Notes under the pieces: generated by a model
What the model saw: the letters and a program-made list of their open reading frames with translations, nothing else
What the model was told of the DNA's origin: nothing
Databases searched by the model: none
Part shown: positions 8,417 to 17,275 of the stretch, in pieces
How positions within the stretch are numbered: position 1 is the stretch's first letter
How the letters are laid out: each line of letters starts with the position of its first letter
From: a bacterium
GTDB taxonomy: Bacteria > Bacteroidota > Ignavibacteria > Ignavibacteriales > Ignavibacteriaceae
Assembly: GCA_016716565.1 (NCBI GenBank)
Contig: JADJWC010000003.1
Span: 434,001 to 498,000 of the forward strand
Length of the DNA: 64,000 nt
Reading direction: 5' to 3'
Translations under genes and position numbers: made by a program

Positions 8417-10477
8417 TCATCTCAGCATTTCATAAATCTCATATTGACTTCTGATCTGACCTTCCTGTGTCTTCAATCTATATTCATTACTCTGGTTTCG
8501 ATCAATTATTCTTGCCTTTTGATTATCATTCCATTGCAGATCAATCATTTTCTGTAGTTGTTTTTGTATGGCTTTATCATAAACAGGGAAAGCGACCTCA
8601 ACTCTGCGGCTTAAGTTTCTTTTCATCCAATCTGAGGAGGCAAGAAAATATTTTTTATCACCATTATTGTGGAATATGTAAATCCTGGAATGCTCAAGAA
8701 ATCTGTCAACAATACTAATAGCTTCAATGTTCTCGCTCAATCCTTTTACACCTGGTAAAAGACAACAAATGCCGCGGATAATTAATTTTATTTTTACTCC
8801 AGCCTGCGAAGCTTCGTAAAGCTTTTTAATCATCTTTCGGTCTTCGAGACTGTTCAGCTTTAAGATTATCTCTGCGGTTTTTCCTTCGCTTGCATTTTTA
8901 ATTTCATCGTCAATCAGTAGGAACAAAGTCTTTCTTAAATTAAAAGGTGCAACAAGCAAGTGATTAAACTTTTCCTTTTCACTTTTTCTTTCAAGAAAAT
9001 TAAAAACCTTTTTTATCTCTTTGCCAAAATCCTGATTAGCAGTTAACAGACCATAGTCTGCGTAAATTCTAGCAGTCTTTTCGTTGAAGTTTCCAGTCGC
9101 GAGATAACAGTAAAACCTGGATTTACTTTTTTCTGTTCTTTCGACAAGACATAGTTTTGAGTGTACTTTTAATCCCGGAAAGCTGAAATAAACCTTCACA
9201 CCAGCTTTCTGCATAGCATCTGCAGAAGCGAAATTTGTTTCTTCATCGAACCTTGCTTTCACTTCAACGAATGCAGTGACATCTTTACCGTTTTCAGCTG
9301 CTTTAATAAGTGAACGGATAACGAGTGAATCATCAGCAATTCTATAAAGAGTAATTTTAATCGATTTAACAGAAACATCCTCTGCTGCAGCTTCAACGAA
9401 TTTCAGCACATAACCATACGATTGATATGGAAAGCTCAAGAGGATATCTTTCTGGGAGATGATATCGAATACTGAAATCACACCATCAAGCTCTTTACAT
9501 GTCTGAGGAGGCATTGGTTCATATTCAAGATGCGGTTTATTGAACTTCGGAAAGTTGAAAAAGTCATTGAAGTTATGGTATCTTCCGCCCGGTATGAGAT
9601 CGTCATTATTAAGTTTTAAGGCTTGCCGCAAGAATTTTAGAAAATCATCCGGCATTTCTTTATCAAACAGAAATCTTGAAGGAACGCCTGTCTTTCTTTT
9701 TGATAATCCTTTTTTGATTTTAAGAAGCAGATCTCCAGTAAATTCATCATCAATATAAAGCTCGGCGTCCCGTGTAAGTTTAACAGAATAAACACAATCA
9801 ATTTGATAACCGGGAAAGAGTGCTGGCAAATTAATTCTTAAAACATCATCAAGAAATATCACAAAATGTTTTGCGTCATCTGATGGAAGAGTTACAAACC
9901 TGCCGAGCTTTTCTGTTGGAATTTCAGCGATAGCATATTTGAATCTTTCTGGTCTGGTTCTTCCTAATGGTTTCGACTTCTTCTTACTTTTTAATTTTAC
10001 AGCCAGATAAATTGCACGGTTATGAAGAAAAGTAGATATCCTGTTTTTATCAAGAAGTGTCGGCTGAACATAAGGTAGAACCTGATCTAAAAAGTATGTG
10101 CTTATAAAATTTCTTTGATTTTCACTAATATTTTTTTCATCAACAAGAAAAATATTCTGTTCATTTAGTCCTTGTATTATTTCTTCCTTGTATATTCTGC
10201 CGAACTCTTCCTGCTGAAGCTGGACTAAGTCTTTAATTTTTTTTAGAAGAATTCTCGGCTGGAAGGGAAGTCCTTCCCGTGATTTTTCCTTAAGATTTAA
10301 AAGACTTCTTAATGAAGTAACTCTAACTCTGAAATATTCATCCAGATTGGAGGAATATATCGCGAGAAATTTTAGTCTTTCATACAATGGGACCGAGCGA
10401 TCTTTCGCTTCCTGTAAAACTCTGTGATTAAATGAAAGCCAGCTCAGCTCACGATTATAAAAAATATTTTCTTTCAT
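8417..10477 (-). CDS. ppk1: Polyphosphate kinase 1
   Basis: A 686-residue PPK1, close to the family norm (~690). It reversibly builds inorganic polyphosphate from ATP through a phosphohistidine. Visible blocks: NRELSWLSFN at the start, the middle domain, TLYRIADDS, VEVKARFDEETN, KVHSKLC with the autophosphorylated His at ~439, ATGNFNE, and a second essential His at ~603 in RIYIFHNNG followed by SSDWMKRN. I begin at ATG 10477 (MKENIFYNREL), because a longer frame to 10552 would overlap the upstream histidine phosphatase and adds no conserved residues. The gap to that gene is 10 nt, so the two are probably co-transcribed. Cytosolic or membrane-peripheral; role in phosphate storage and stress. 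Confidence 0.97.
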   Translation of the reverse strand: MKENIFYNRELSWLSFNHRVLQEAKDRSVPLYERLKFLAIYSSNLDEYFRVRVTSLRSLLNLKEKSREGLPFQPRILLKKIKDLVQLQQEEFGRIYKEEIIQGLNEQNIFLVDEKNISENQRNFISTYFLDQVLPYVQPTLLDKNRISTFLHNRAIYLAVKLKSKKKSKPLGRTRPERFKYAIAEIPTEKLGRFVTLPSDDAKHFVIFLDDVLRINLPALFPGYQIDCVYSVKLTRDAELYIDDEFTGDLLLKIKKGLSKRKTGVPSRFLFDKEMPDDFLKFLRQALKLNNDDLIPGGRYHNFNDFFNFPKFNKPHLEYEPMPPQTCKELDGVISVFDIISQKDILLSFPYQSYGYVLKFVEAAAEDVSVKSIKITLYRIADDSLVIRSLIKAAENGKDVTAFVEVKARFDEETNFASADAMQKAGVKVYFSFPGLKVHSKLCLVERTEKSKSRFYCYLATGNFNEKTARIYADYGLLTANQDFGKEIKKVFNFLERKSEKEKFNHLLVAPFNLRKTLFLLIDDEIKNASEGKTAEIILKLNSLEDRKMIKKLYEASQAGVKIKLIIRGICCLLPGVKGLSENIEAISIVDRFLEHSRIYIFHNNGDKKYFLASSDWMKRNLSRRVEVAFPVYDKAIQKQLQKMIDLQWNDNQKARIIDRNQSNEYRLKTQEGQIRSQYEIYEMLR

Positions 10478-10487
10478 AGATAAAAAT

Positions 10488-10982
10488 TTAGTCGAGGTAT
10501 AATTTTGGATATTCAAAGAAAATTTGTTTAAAGGAATTCTTTCCGATTTCACTCCACTTTTTTTCAGATCGCAATGCGACTATCCCGCAAGTTGGAATAT
10601 TATCAAGGTATTGGTCAGAGATGTGATTATTTAATAGTGTAAGTCCGGGATTGTGTCCGAAGATCATAAGCGATTCAAATTTTTCATCAATATATTTTAT
10701 TAATCCGAGAATTGCATTTGACGATGCTTCATACAAATTTTCATCAAATAGAATTTTCTTATCGGCATACCCAATTTTATCAGCGATTTCAATAGCAGTT
10801 TTTTTCGTTCGCTTAGCAGGACTGCAAATAATTAAATCCGGTTTAACTTTTTTATCCCGTAACACTTCACCCATAAATGGTGCATCGCGTTTACCACGTT
10901 TATTTAGTGGACGATCAAAATCAGGGAGACTTTGATCACCCCAGAATGATTTTGCATGTCTTGCAAGGTAAAGAGTTTTCAT
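10488..10982 (-). CDS. sixA: SixA-type histidine phosphatase
   Basis: About 164 residues of the histidine phosphatase (phosphoglycerate mutase-like) superfamily. The catalytic RHAKS motif sits right after the first strand (MKTLYLARHAKS), followed by FDRPLNKRGKRDA and the second catalytic His in FGHNPGL. SixA proteins remove phosphate from phosphohistidine in signalling or phosphotransfer proteins; a broader small-molecule phosphatase role cannot be excluded. I use ATG 10982 because the family starts right at this strand; an in-frame ATG five codons upstream is possible. It ends 10 nt before polyphosphate kinase, whose mechanism also uses a phosphohistidine; any functional link is inference from position. 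Confidence 0.9.
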   Translation of the reverse strand: MKTLYLARHAKSFWGDQSLPDFDRPLNKRGKRDAPFMGEVLRDKKVKPDLIICSPAKRTKKTAIEIADKIGYADKKILFDENLYEASSNAILGLIKYIDEKFESLMIFGHNPGLTLLNNHISDQYLDNIPTCGIVALRSEKKWSEIGKNSFKQIFFEYPKLYLD

Positions 10983-11202
10983 TATGCTTTTAGTCACATT
11001 TTATTAGTAAAGTAAAATTAGTTAATTGGATAGAAGAAATTGGCTATACAATATTAAATAATTGTGATGATTATCACCATACTAAATCAAAATAGAATCT
11101 AACTTTTACTCGAAATAATAGAATATTTAACAATCAAATGGTGAAAGACATAACGATAAATACATCTACTTTGCAATTAAACGACAATTCAAGGGTAGTA
11201 AA

Positions 11203-12438
11203 ATGAATAATGGAATTCTCAGCAAAGTAAAAGAGTTTATAGGAAGAACATTCCGTTATAAAGGTTCTTCGGATGCTTATTATCATAACTTTACTCATAC
11301 AGCGGAAGTAGCCAAAGTAGCTGAAGAAATTGCTGATGCAATGGGAGTTAATGAAAATGATAAAGAAGCATTGTTGATAGCAGCATGGTTTCATGATATC
11401 GGTCATACTGAAAAATGTGAAGGACACGAAGATATTGGGATTGCGATGGCTACTAAATTCCTCCAGGAAAATAATTATCCATCAGAAGGAATTGACAAAG
11501 TTATTTCATTGATAGATGCTACCAGGATGCCCAGGAATCCCAAAAATATTCTTGAAGAAATAATTTGCGATGCAGATCTTCATCATTTGGGAACCGATAA
11601 GTTTGATGTAAAAGGAGAGCTGTTCAAAAATGAACTGGAAGCATTGAACTGCTGTCAAATATCTGATGAAGAATGGCTCACCAACAATCTTAAATTCTTC
11701 GTGCAGCATCAATTCTATACTGAATATGCAAAACAACGATTCGAAACTCAAAAAAATATTAACTATATTAAGATCGAGAAGAAATTAAAAAAGGTGCAGA
11801 AGAGAATGGAAGAAGAAAAGAATTCCGTTTTTGAAGAATCAAAAAAGGATAAGAAGAAGGATAAAGAAAAAGATAAAGAGAAAGATGCCGGACGTTCAAT
11901 TGAAACGATGTTCCGCAACACAGTCCGAACACATGTCGATTTCAGCTCGATGGCAGATACAAAAGCCAACATTATGATAAGTGTTAACACACTCGTTCTC
12001 ACGATTATAGTTAGCATAATGGTTAGGAAACTTGATACAAACCCTCATTTGATTATTCCAACAGCAATGCTGACTCTTACAAGTCTTGTCACTCTTGTTT
12101 ATGCAATTCTGGTAACTCGTCCAAAAGTAACACGTGGATTGTTCACGGAGGATGATATAAAGGAGAAAAAAGTCAACCTTCTCTTCTTCGGCAATTTCCA
12201 TAAAATGTCACTGAATGATTTTAAGTGGGCAATGAAAGAAATGATGAAGGATAAAGAATTCCTGTATGATAATATGATAATGGATTTCTATTACCTTGGG
12301 CAGGTCTTGGGACAAAAGTACCAGAAACTGCGGATTTGTTACACTTTTTTTATGTATGGATTAATAATTTCAGTTCTTGCTTTCGCAATCGCTTTTATTC
12401 TGTACCCAGGTACCGACCTTGGTCCGCTAATTGAATAG
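11203..12438 (+). CDS. HD-domain phosphohydrolase fused to Pycsar-effector-type (PycTM/DUF5706) membrane domain
   Basis: A 411-residue two-part protein. Residues ~10-190 are an HD hydrolase: HNFTHT (29-32), HDIGH with the HD pair at 64-65, and CDAD (Asp123). A very charged K/D/E linker (about 206-230) leads to a domain with RTHVDFSSMADTKANIMIS and three hydrophobic segments (~257-275, 284-304, 380-403). This C-terminal part matches what I know of the PycTM/DUF5706 family, the membrane effector of Pycsar anti-phage systems that respond to cUMP or cCMP; HD fusions of this type occur widely in Bacteroidota. No dedicated pyrimidine cyclase lies beside it; neighbours are sixA and a lipoprotein on the opposite strand. 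It stands alone with about 200 nt upstream, so defence or housekeeping nucleotide signalling are both open. Confidence 0.83.
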   Translation: MNNGILSKVKEFIGRTFRYKGSSDAYYHNFTHTAEVAKVAEEIADAMGVNENDKEALLIAAWFHDIGHTEKCEGHEDIGIAMATKFLQENNYPSEGIDKVISLIDATRMPRNPKNILEEIICDADLHHLGTDKFDVKGELFKNELEALNCCQISDEEWLTNNLKFFVQHQFYTEYAKQRFETQKNINYIKIEKKLKKVQKRMEEEKNSVFEESKKDKKKDKEKDKEKDAGRSIETMFRNTVRTHVDFSSMADTKANIMISVNTLVLTIIVSIMVRKLDTNPHLIIPTAMLTLTSLVTLVYAILVTRPKVTRGLFTEDDIKEKKVNLLFFGNFHKMSLNDFKWAMKEMMKDKEFLYDNMIMDFYYLGQVLGQKYQKLRICYTFFMYGLIISVLAFAIAFILYPGTDLGPLIE

Positions 12439-12451
12439 CTAAAAATATAGC

Positions 12452-13156
12452 TTAAAGTTCTCTCTGAATTTTCGCATCCTCAATTAGAACTGGGAAAAAA
12501 TACCCCGCACCGAAATCTTTATCGACAGAAACTTTTCCTTCAGCTACAATAATATCGCCAACTGAAACTTCATCATCCGATGTGATTACAAGGTCAAAAT
12601 CTTTTTCGGTACCAGTGCCATCCTGAATATGTATCCAGTTTCTCTTCATTATCTGCTTGTTAAATTTTACAACTTTACCTTTGACTTTAACAGTCTGTCC
12701 ACCCAGTGAAGTTTTATCGGCAAAAATTTGCTGAACTGTTTTGCCATCTTTAAGCGGTTCGATTTTAATAGTCTGTTTTTCAACAGAAGTAACTCCCGAA
12801 TGAATATTTTTCATCTCCTGCGGAGTTGGTGATTTTCTTGCATCTTCTACAAATAAAATTTCGTCGAATGATTTGTTGATATTTTCACTCTTAAAATCAT
12901 ACATTACCATATAACGCGAAAAGTAAACAGTTTCACCAATTTCAACTTCCATTGTTGGAACTGCAATCCAGAAATCTTCTTTATTTTCCGATACCTGAAG
13001 ATATGTATAGCCTTTGGCGGAAATTTTATCAATAACTTTAGCAATGTGGGGTTCGCTCTTCATCGCTTCCTGTTCAGTTAATTCCCTCTTTTCTTCACTT
13101 TCACAACCTGAGAATATTAGAATTGAGATTAAGACTAAAGTTGAGATCAATTTCAT
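12452..13156 (-). CDS. Lipoprotein with OB-fold-like C-terminal domain
   Basis: Starting at ATG 13156 gives 234 residues with a lipobox (ILIFSGC, Cys18), so a lipid-anchored envelope protein; a longer frame to 13234 adds 26 residues that would bury the signal. The middle region carries GYTYLQV and FWIAVP blocks, a small beta domain I have seen in cytochrome- or redox-associated envelope proteins. The C-terminal ~90 residues (TVKVKGKVVKFN, IHIQDGTG, DIIVAEGKV) read as an OB-fold barrel. Function unknown. It converges on the HD-PycTM gene with 13 nt between stop codons, and is divergent from the BNR gene at 13324. Confidence 0.75.
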   Translation of the reverse strand: MKLISTLVLISILIFSGCESEEKRELTEQEAMKSEPHIAKVIDKISAKGYTYLQVSENKEDFWIAVPTMEVEIGETVYFSRYMVMYDFKSENINKSFDEILFVEDARKSPTPQEMKNIHSGVTSVEKQTIKIEPLKDGKTVQQIFADKTSLGGQTVKVKGKVVKFNKQIMKRNWIHIQDGTGTEKDFDLVITSDDEVSVGDIIVAEGKVSVDKDFGAGYFFPVLIEDAKIQREL

Positions 13157-13323
13157 TTTATTTCCTAAAGATTTGTTAATATTTACTGCAAATATACCTA
13201 TTAATGCGGAGAAAATTTCTAACAGATCCAGCAACAGTCAGTAAACGATTAAAAATTTTTTCAATCATTTAATTTTAATATTTGTTATCTTTTTGTTAGT
13301 AAAAAATTAATTTTTATTCGGGC

Positions 13324-14343
13324 ATGATGGATCTTAAAATCTTCATATTTATCTTTCTGATAATTCCCCATCAGATAGCTGTCGGTCAGAACTTTTGGGA
13401 ACGCATAGATAGTCCCACGGATAATTTTTTAAGAACACTTCATTTTGCTGACAGCCTTCGTGGCTGGGTTGGTGGTGATTCCGGTTCAATATTTTATACA
13501 AGTGACGGAGGCAATAACTGGGTTCAGCAGCAGACTAATACAAACAGTAAAATTATGAGATTGTTTTTTCTTGATGATAACAGAGCCTGGGCATTAGCAT
13601 GGGTAGATGCGAGTGAAAAAAACAATTCTTTCTTTGGGACTGAAATTTTAACTACTACAGATGGTGGTGAAAACTGGTCAGTGGAACAGTTCAGAGAGGA
13701 AAATGTTTTTCTCAGGGGAATATTTTTCCTCGATACATTGCGAGGCTTTGCAGGCGGTGAACCGAGTAAATTTCTTCAAACGACAGATGGCGGATTAAAT
13801 TGGGAACCTGCTCATATTGATACCGGTACATTTTCATTTTTTCCGGTTATTGATTTTAAATTCTATAGTGATCTCTATGGATATGCCTGTGGCGGAAGGT
13901 TTGATATTGCAGGCGTAATCTGGCGAACTACAAATTCCGGAGAAAACTGGACACCTATCGATTCTGCATCTGCACCAGCTGATCAGGTTTACGATATACA
14001 TTTTTTTGATTCAGTTCACGTGATGGGAATTGGCGGCGATCCGGATTTATTTGGTGTTGGTATTCTGCATTCAACAAACGCAGGCAACTCATGGAGCTAT
14101 TTTGAAATCGGAGTTTTTGGACAGGCACATGCCATGTCGTTCCGAACTGAGTATGAAGGATGGGCAGTTGTCCCGACTTCTGAAAATTTCGTTGCAACGT
14201 ATGATTATGGCCAAACCTGGACAAGATATACCACAACTGACAGTTCAAGATTATATGATATTGTTTTTACTGATTCGCTTACAGGTTATGCAGTCGGTGA
14301 AGAAGGTGTGATTCTGAAATACAAATACCAAAAAGCCAGATAA
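13324..14343 (+). CDS. Secreted YCF48/BNR-repeat protein (body of a frameshifted gene)
   Basis: A 339-residue exported protein with signal peptide (IPHQIAVGQN) and about six Asp-box/BNR or YCF48-like repeats, recognisable as 'TSDGGNNW', 'TTDGGENW', 'TTDGGLNW', 'TTNSGENW' and 'STNAGNSW'. Such repeats build beta-propellers used for binding at the cell surface. The frame stops at 14341, just where a T9SS sorting domain would be expected, and that domain is found intact in the next frame starting right after the stop. Dropping one A from the A5 run at 14330-14334 joins the two. The original gene therefore very probably spans 13324-14632. Confidence 0.8.
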   Translation: MMDLKIFIFIFLIIPHQIAVGQNFWERIDSPTDNFLRTLHFADSLRGWVGGDSGSIFYTSDGGNNWVQQQTNTNSKIMRLFFLDDNRAWALAWVDASEKNNSFFGTEILTTTDGGENWSVEQFREENVFLRGIFFLDTLRGFAGGEPSKFLQTTDGGLNWEPAHIDTGTFSFFPVIDFKFYSDLYGYACGGRFDIAGVIWRTTNSGENWTPIDSASAPADQVYDIHFFDSVHVMGIGGDPDLFGVGILHSTNAGNSWSYFEIGVFGQAHAMSFRTEYEGWAVVPTSENFVATYDYGQTWTRYTTTDSSRLYDIVFTDSLTGYAVGEEGVILKYKYQKAR

Positions 14344-14632
14344 TGTTGATGATCAATATTTAGTTGTAAATGATTTTGCTCTTTTGCAGAACTATCCTAA
14401 TCCATTCAATCCTTCAACTACGATAAGCTATATTTTAAATGAACCGGGTTATGTAAAATTGAAAATATTTGATGCACTCGGTAAAAATATAATTACACTT
14501 GTAGATGAATTTAAACAAAGTGGTAATTATAAAATAGAATGGAGCGCTGATAATGAAGCCAGCGGTACATACTTCATTCAGTTGAATGTAAATGGTAAAC
14601 TGATGACCCAAAAGATGATGCTTCTAAAATAA
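14344..14632 (+). pseudogene. Out-of-frame T9SS type A sorting domain, C-terminal part of the BNR gene at 13324
   Basis: This short frame (open from before 14342) reads into NDFALLQNYPNPFNPSTT and continues to KLMTQKMMLLK, a complete C-terminal sorting domain for the type IX secretion system, ~80 residues. It has no signal peptide, and the only starts are a TTG inside the domain, so it is not a free-standing gene. It is the lost tail of the upstream BNR protein, separated by a single-base shift near 14330-14334. If the shift is real in the organism, the BNR protein would be exported to the periplasm but not taken across the outer membrane. Its stop abuts the stop of the convergent gene with no spacer. 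Confidence 0.82.
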
Positions 14633-16525
14633 TTATCTGATTAGAATCAGCTTCTTCGTATCTGTAAAAGAACCAGCTGTCAATTGGTAGAAATAGATTC
14701 CGCTGGATAATTTGCCAGAATTTAAATTTACCTTATGCGATCCTGCAGATAATTCTTGATTAACAATCGTAACTACTTCGTTTCCTAAAATATCGAATAC
14801 TTTTAAAGAAGCATTGGACGAAATTGCAAGTTCAAATTTTATTAATGTTTCTGATGTAAATGGATTTGGATAATTTTGTTCCAAATTAAAAGTATATGAA
14901 ACTGAATCTGTACTTAGCAAAGTAGTCGCTTCAATCAGATTACTATAAGATGATACCGTATCATCATTAAATGCTTGTATTCGATAGGTATATGTTGTGT
15001 TCGGCATTAAATTCATATCTAAATATGTAGTTGTATTTTCTCCTGTGCTATCAATTTTTATGAATGAATTTCCACTTGAAATTGAACCTGATTTCCGTTC
15101 AACTATAAATCCAAATTCGTTATCTGAGTTATCACTCCAAGTTAGTGTTATAGAGAAAGTATCAGCAACCGCACTTAAATTGGATGGTGGAGCTAATATT
15201 AGAGCACTAGAGTCAATATAAATTGATGTCGTCCAGATCTGATAGACGCCGGTCCTGTTATCCATCCAAAACGGCCAGAGTTTGTTGTTTGCAGAAGTGA
15301 GGCAGATATTATCACCCTGGTAACCTTGCCCTAATCCGCCAATTGGAATCGGCTTGAAATTTTTGTCGCTGATTTCAAATTCTTTCCAGGTAGTTCCGCC
15401 GTCTTCGGAGCGAGCTAAAAATACTCCCGTTGAATCAGAAGTTGTATTTCTGTCATCATAAAAAATTACATTTAGTCCGCCTGTTTTATCTACGTGAACA
15501 GCAGGGAAGTATTGGATTTTTCCGTTATTGACCGGATCCTGATTTACTCTGATTCCGGCTGACCATGTTTGTCCGCCGTCAGTTGAACGATTTAAGATTA
15601 CATCCGGATCACTTCCAGCAGGTGCTAAGTTTTTCTGAGTCGTGATGATATAAATCCATCCATTTCTTGGACCACCAGTTGTATCGATTGCAATATTAGG
15701 TAAACCATTCACTCTGATATTTGCTTTTTGAGTTAAGATTCCATTTATTCCATTCATATCAAATGCATTCTCAGTTACCTGCCAATTAGTTCCACCATTA
15801 GTAGTAAATGCAAATCCAACAAAGTCTTCAGTAAACGGAGAAATTGAAGTTACTCCAGCCCAGCAAACAAAAACCTTTGCGTCCGGTCCCATCGCTATAT
15901 CACCTCCGGCGCTTCGTTGCAGTGGATTGTTAATTTGAGCAGGGGATGACCAGGTAACTCCACCATCATCCGTATATGCAAAATTAATTGGAAAAGGAGG
16001 TGCAAATTTTACCCAAGCAGCATAGCTTCTTCCAAAATAAGTACTCGACGGATGAACATCTGATGTCATTGTAGCTCTTTCCAGATCATCATTTGTTATA
16101 GTTTTCTGATTAGACCAGGTTATACCATTGTCTGTCGAATAATGAGAATATAATCCAGGGGAGAAGCCACGTCTTGTTAAGATGAAAGTTCCATGCTTGT
16201 TTATTGTAATTCCAGGATCGCCGCCGTGAAGAGTTATTGGGGCTCCTTTACACGTATCGGAACCATACCAATTTGTTCCGCCATTTGTAGTAACGTAAAT
16301 ACCTTCACTTATAAAAAATGGATTAAATACAATTGTATTGGCAGATGCAAATATTATATCAGGATTTACAGGATGGTTGACAGAAAATACTTCTGTTTGC
16401 GATACATTACTTGGATAAATTCTAAAATTTTCTCCAATTGATAGCGAGGTTTGCTTTTCTATTTCCTGGGCAAGAATGCAGGTTGAGAACAAAATAAAAC
16501 TGAACAAATGAGAGTAATAGTGCAT
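14633..16525 (-). CDS. Exported BNR-repeat protein with fibronectin III and T9SS sorting domains
   Basis: 630 residues: signal peptide (ILAQE), a sialidase-like propeller with six or more Asp-box repeats ('TTNGGTNW', 'STDNGITW', 'TDDGGVTW', 'STDGGQTW', 'SEDGGTTW'), then a fibronectin type III domain (PPSNLSAVADTFSITLTWSDNS ... YTYRIQAFN), and a C-terminal T9SS type A domain (NLEQNYPNPF ... SGIYFYQL). Expected location is the cell surface or medium after type IX export. The sialidase catalytic Arg triad and Tyr/Glu pair are not evident, so a binding role is more likely than an enzyme. It converges end-to-end with the other BNR/T9SS gene. Confidence 0.85.
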   Translation of the reverse strand: MHYYSHLFSFILFSTCILAQEIEKQTSLSIGENFRIYPSNVSQTEVFSVNHPVNPDIIFASANTIVFNPFFISEGIYVTTNGGTNWYGSDTCKGAPITLHGGDPGITINKHGTFILTRRGFSPGLYSHYSTDNGITWSNQKTITNDDLERATMTSDVHPSSTYFGRSYAAWVKFAPPFPINFAYTDDGGVTWSSPAQINNPLQRSAGGDIAMGPDAKVFVCWAGVTSISPFTEDFVGFAFTTNGGTNWQVTENAFDMNGINGILTQKANIRVNGLPNIAIDTTGGPRNGWIYIITTQKNLAPAGSDPDVILNRSTDGGQTWSAGIRVNQDPVNNGKIQYFPAVHVDKTGGLNVIFYDDRNTTSDSTGVFLARSEDGGTTWKEFEISDKNFKPIPIGGLGQGYQGDNICLTSANNKLWPFWMDNRTGVYQIWTTSIYIDSSALILAPPSNLSAVADTFSITLTWSDNSDNEFGFIVERKSGSISSGNSFIKIDSTGENTTTYLDMNLMPNTTYTYRIQAFNDDTVSSYSNLIEATTLLSTDSVSYTFNLEQNYPNPFTSETLIKFELAISSNASLKVFDILGNEVVTIVNQELSAGSHKVNLNSGKLSSGIYFYQLTAGSFTDTKKLILIR

Positions 16526-16644
16526 TATCGTTTACCGTTCTAATTTTTATTTCAAAGATAACAATTATGAAGAAGAATTGTAAGAGAATTCAATGGAATA
16601 TGTGGATAATAGGATGAAGGAAAGAAAAGAATCAGGAAAAAAAA

Positions 16645-16670
16645 GGGCTGCTGTTAAATTTTGACAGCCC
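16645..16670 (-). terminator. Rho-independent terminator after the DUF4136 gene
   Basis: On the minus strand GGGCTG pairs with CAGCCC around a 14-nt loop and is followed by eight T residues (16644 downwards). It lies 16 nt beyond the stop of the lipoprotein gene at 16686, so it ends the transcript that runs leftward from about 31 kb or from an internal promoter. Confidence 0.8.
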
Positions 16671-16685
16671 GAATGAATCAAAAGT

Positions 16686-17222
16686 TTATTCCTTCACGGG
16701 AGGATATTGAGCAAGAATTTTTGCTACAGCTTCATCAATGAAAGCCTGTCTTCCTTCAGGTGTTCCCTGATCCTGTAAAGCAGCAGTACCAATTCCGCGC
16801 CACACAAGTTCATCTTTTACATTATCAACAAAATCTATAACTAAAGAACCTTGTGTATAGTATGAAACATCAATGTTTCTTCCATACGGATATGGTCCCC
16901 ACCATCCGCCATAACCATAACCATAATCTGTGACGTTCATTTTTTCGGTGGTACCGCCATGTGCAAATATTATCAGCGATGCACTGGCAGAGTCGGTAGA
17001 AGTTAATCCTTTCGTCTGCATCTCATTATTTATCGCTTCCAGGATTCTTTTCTTTGCAAGCGGCCTGGTTTCGAGTTCACTGTTCTTTATGACACCATCA
17101 TAAATGCTGAATGTGCTGTACGAAGTAAAATCCGTATCCGGATTATAGTCACTCGTAGTTGAAATCGAGGAACAGGCTGCAAACACTAACAGAATGAGTG
17201 CAGCGAATAAATATTTAATCAT
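16686..17222 (-). CDS. DUF4136 lipoprotein
   Basis: 178 residues with a lipobox (VFAACSS, Cys17), then the DUF4136 pattern: SDYNPDTDFTSYSTF near the start, an amphipathic helix (RILEAINNEMQTKGL), a Gly/Tyr/Trp-rich strand (YGYGYGGWWGP), VIDFVDNVKDELVWRGIG, and a C-terminal helix ending LAQYPP. These are envelope lipoproteins of unknown function. Three or four relatives occur in this window (18810, 26481, 30958), so the family has expanded locally. Comparison with this intact copy shows where the copy at 26481 is frameshifted. Confidence 0.88.
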   Translation of the reverse strand: MIKYLFAALILLVFAACSSISTTSDYNPDTDFTSYSTFSIYDGVIKNSELETRPLAKKRILEAINNEMQTKGLTSTDSASASLIIFAHGGTTEKMNVTDYGYGYGGWWGPYPYGRNIDVSYYTQGSLVIDFVDNVKDELVWRGIGTAALQDQGTPEGRQAFIDEAVAKILAQYPPVKE

Positions 17223-17275
17223 AGATTCTCCATTTTTATTTTTGAATGATTATTTAGAATATAAAAATAATTTTA

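Noticed and set aside
3..12438. Class III cyclase at the left edge and the HD-PycTM gene as a complete Pycsar defence pair
   Set aside because: They are 9.5 kb apart with unrelated genes between, and the cyclase is a TPR-type class III enzyme with TolB-like domain, not the pyrimidine-specific PycC type. Adjacent genes are the rule in Pycsar.
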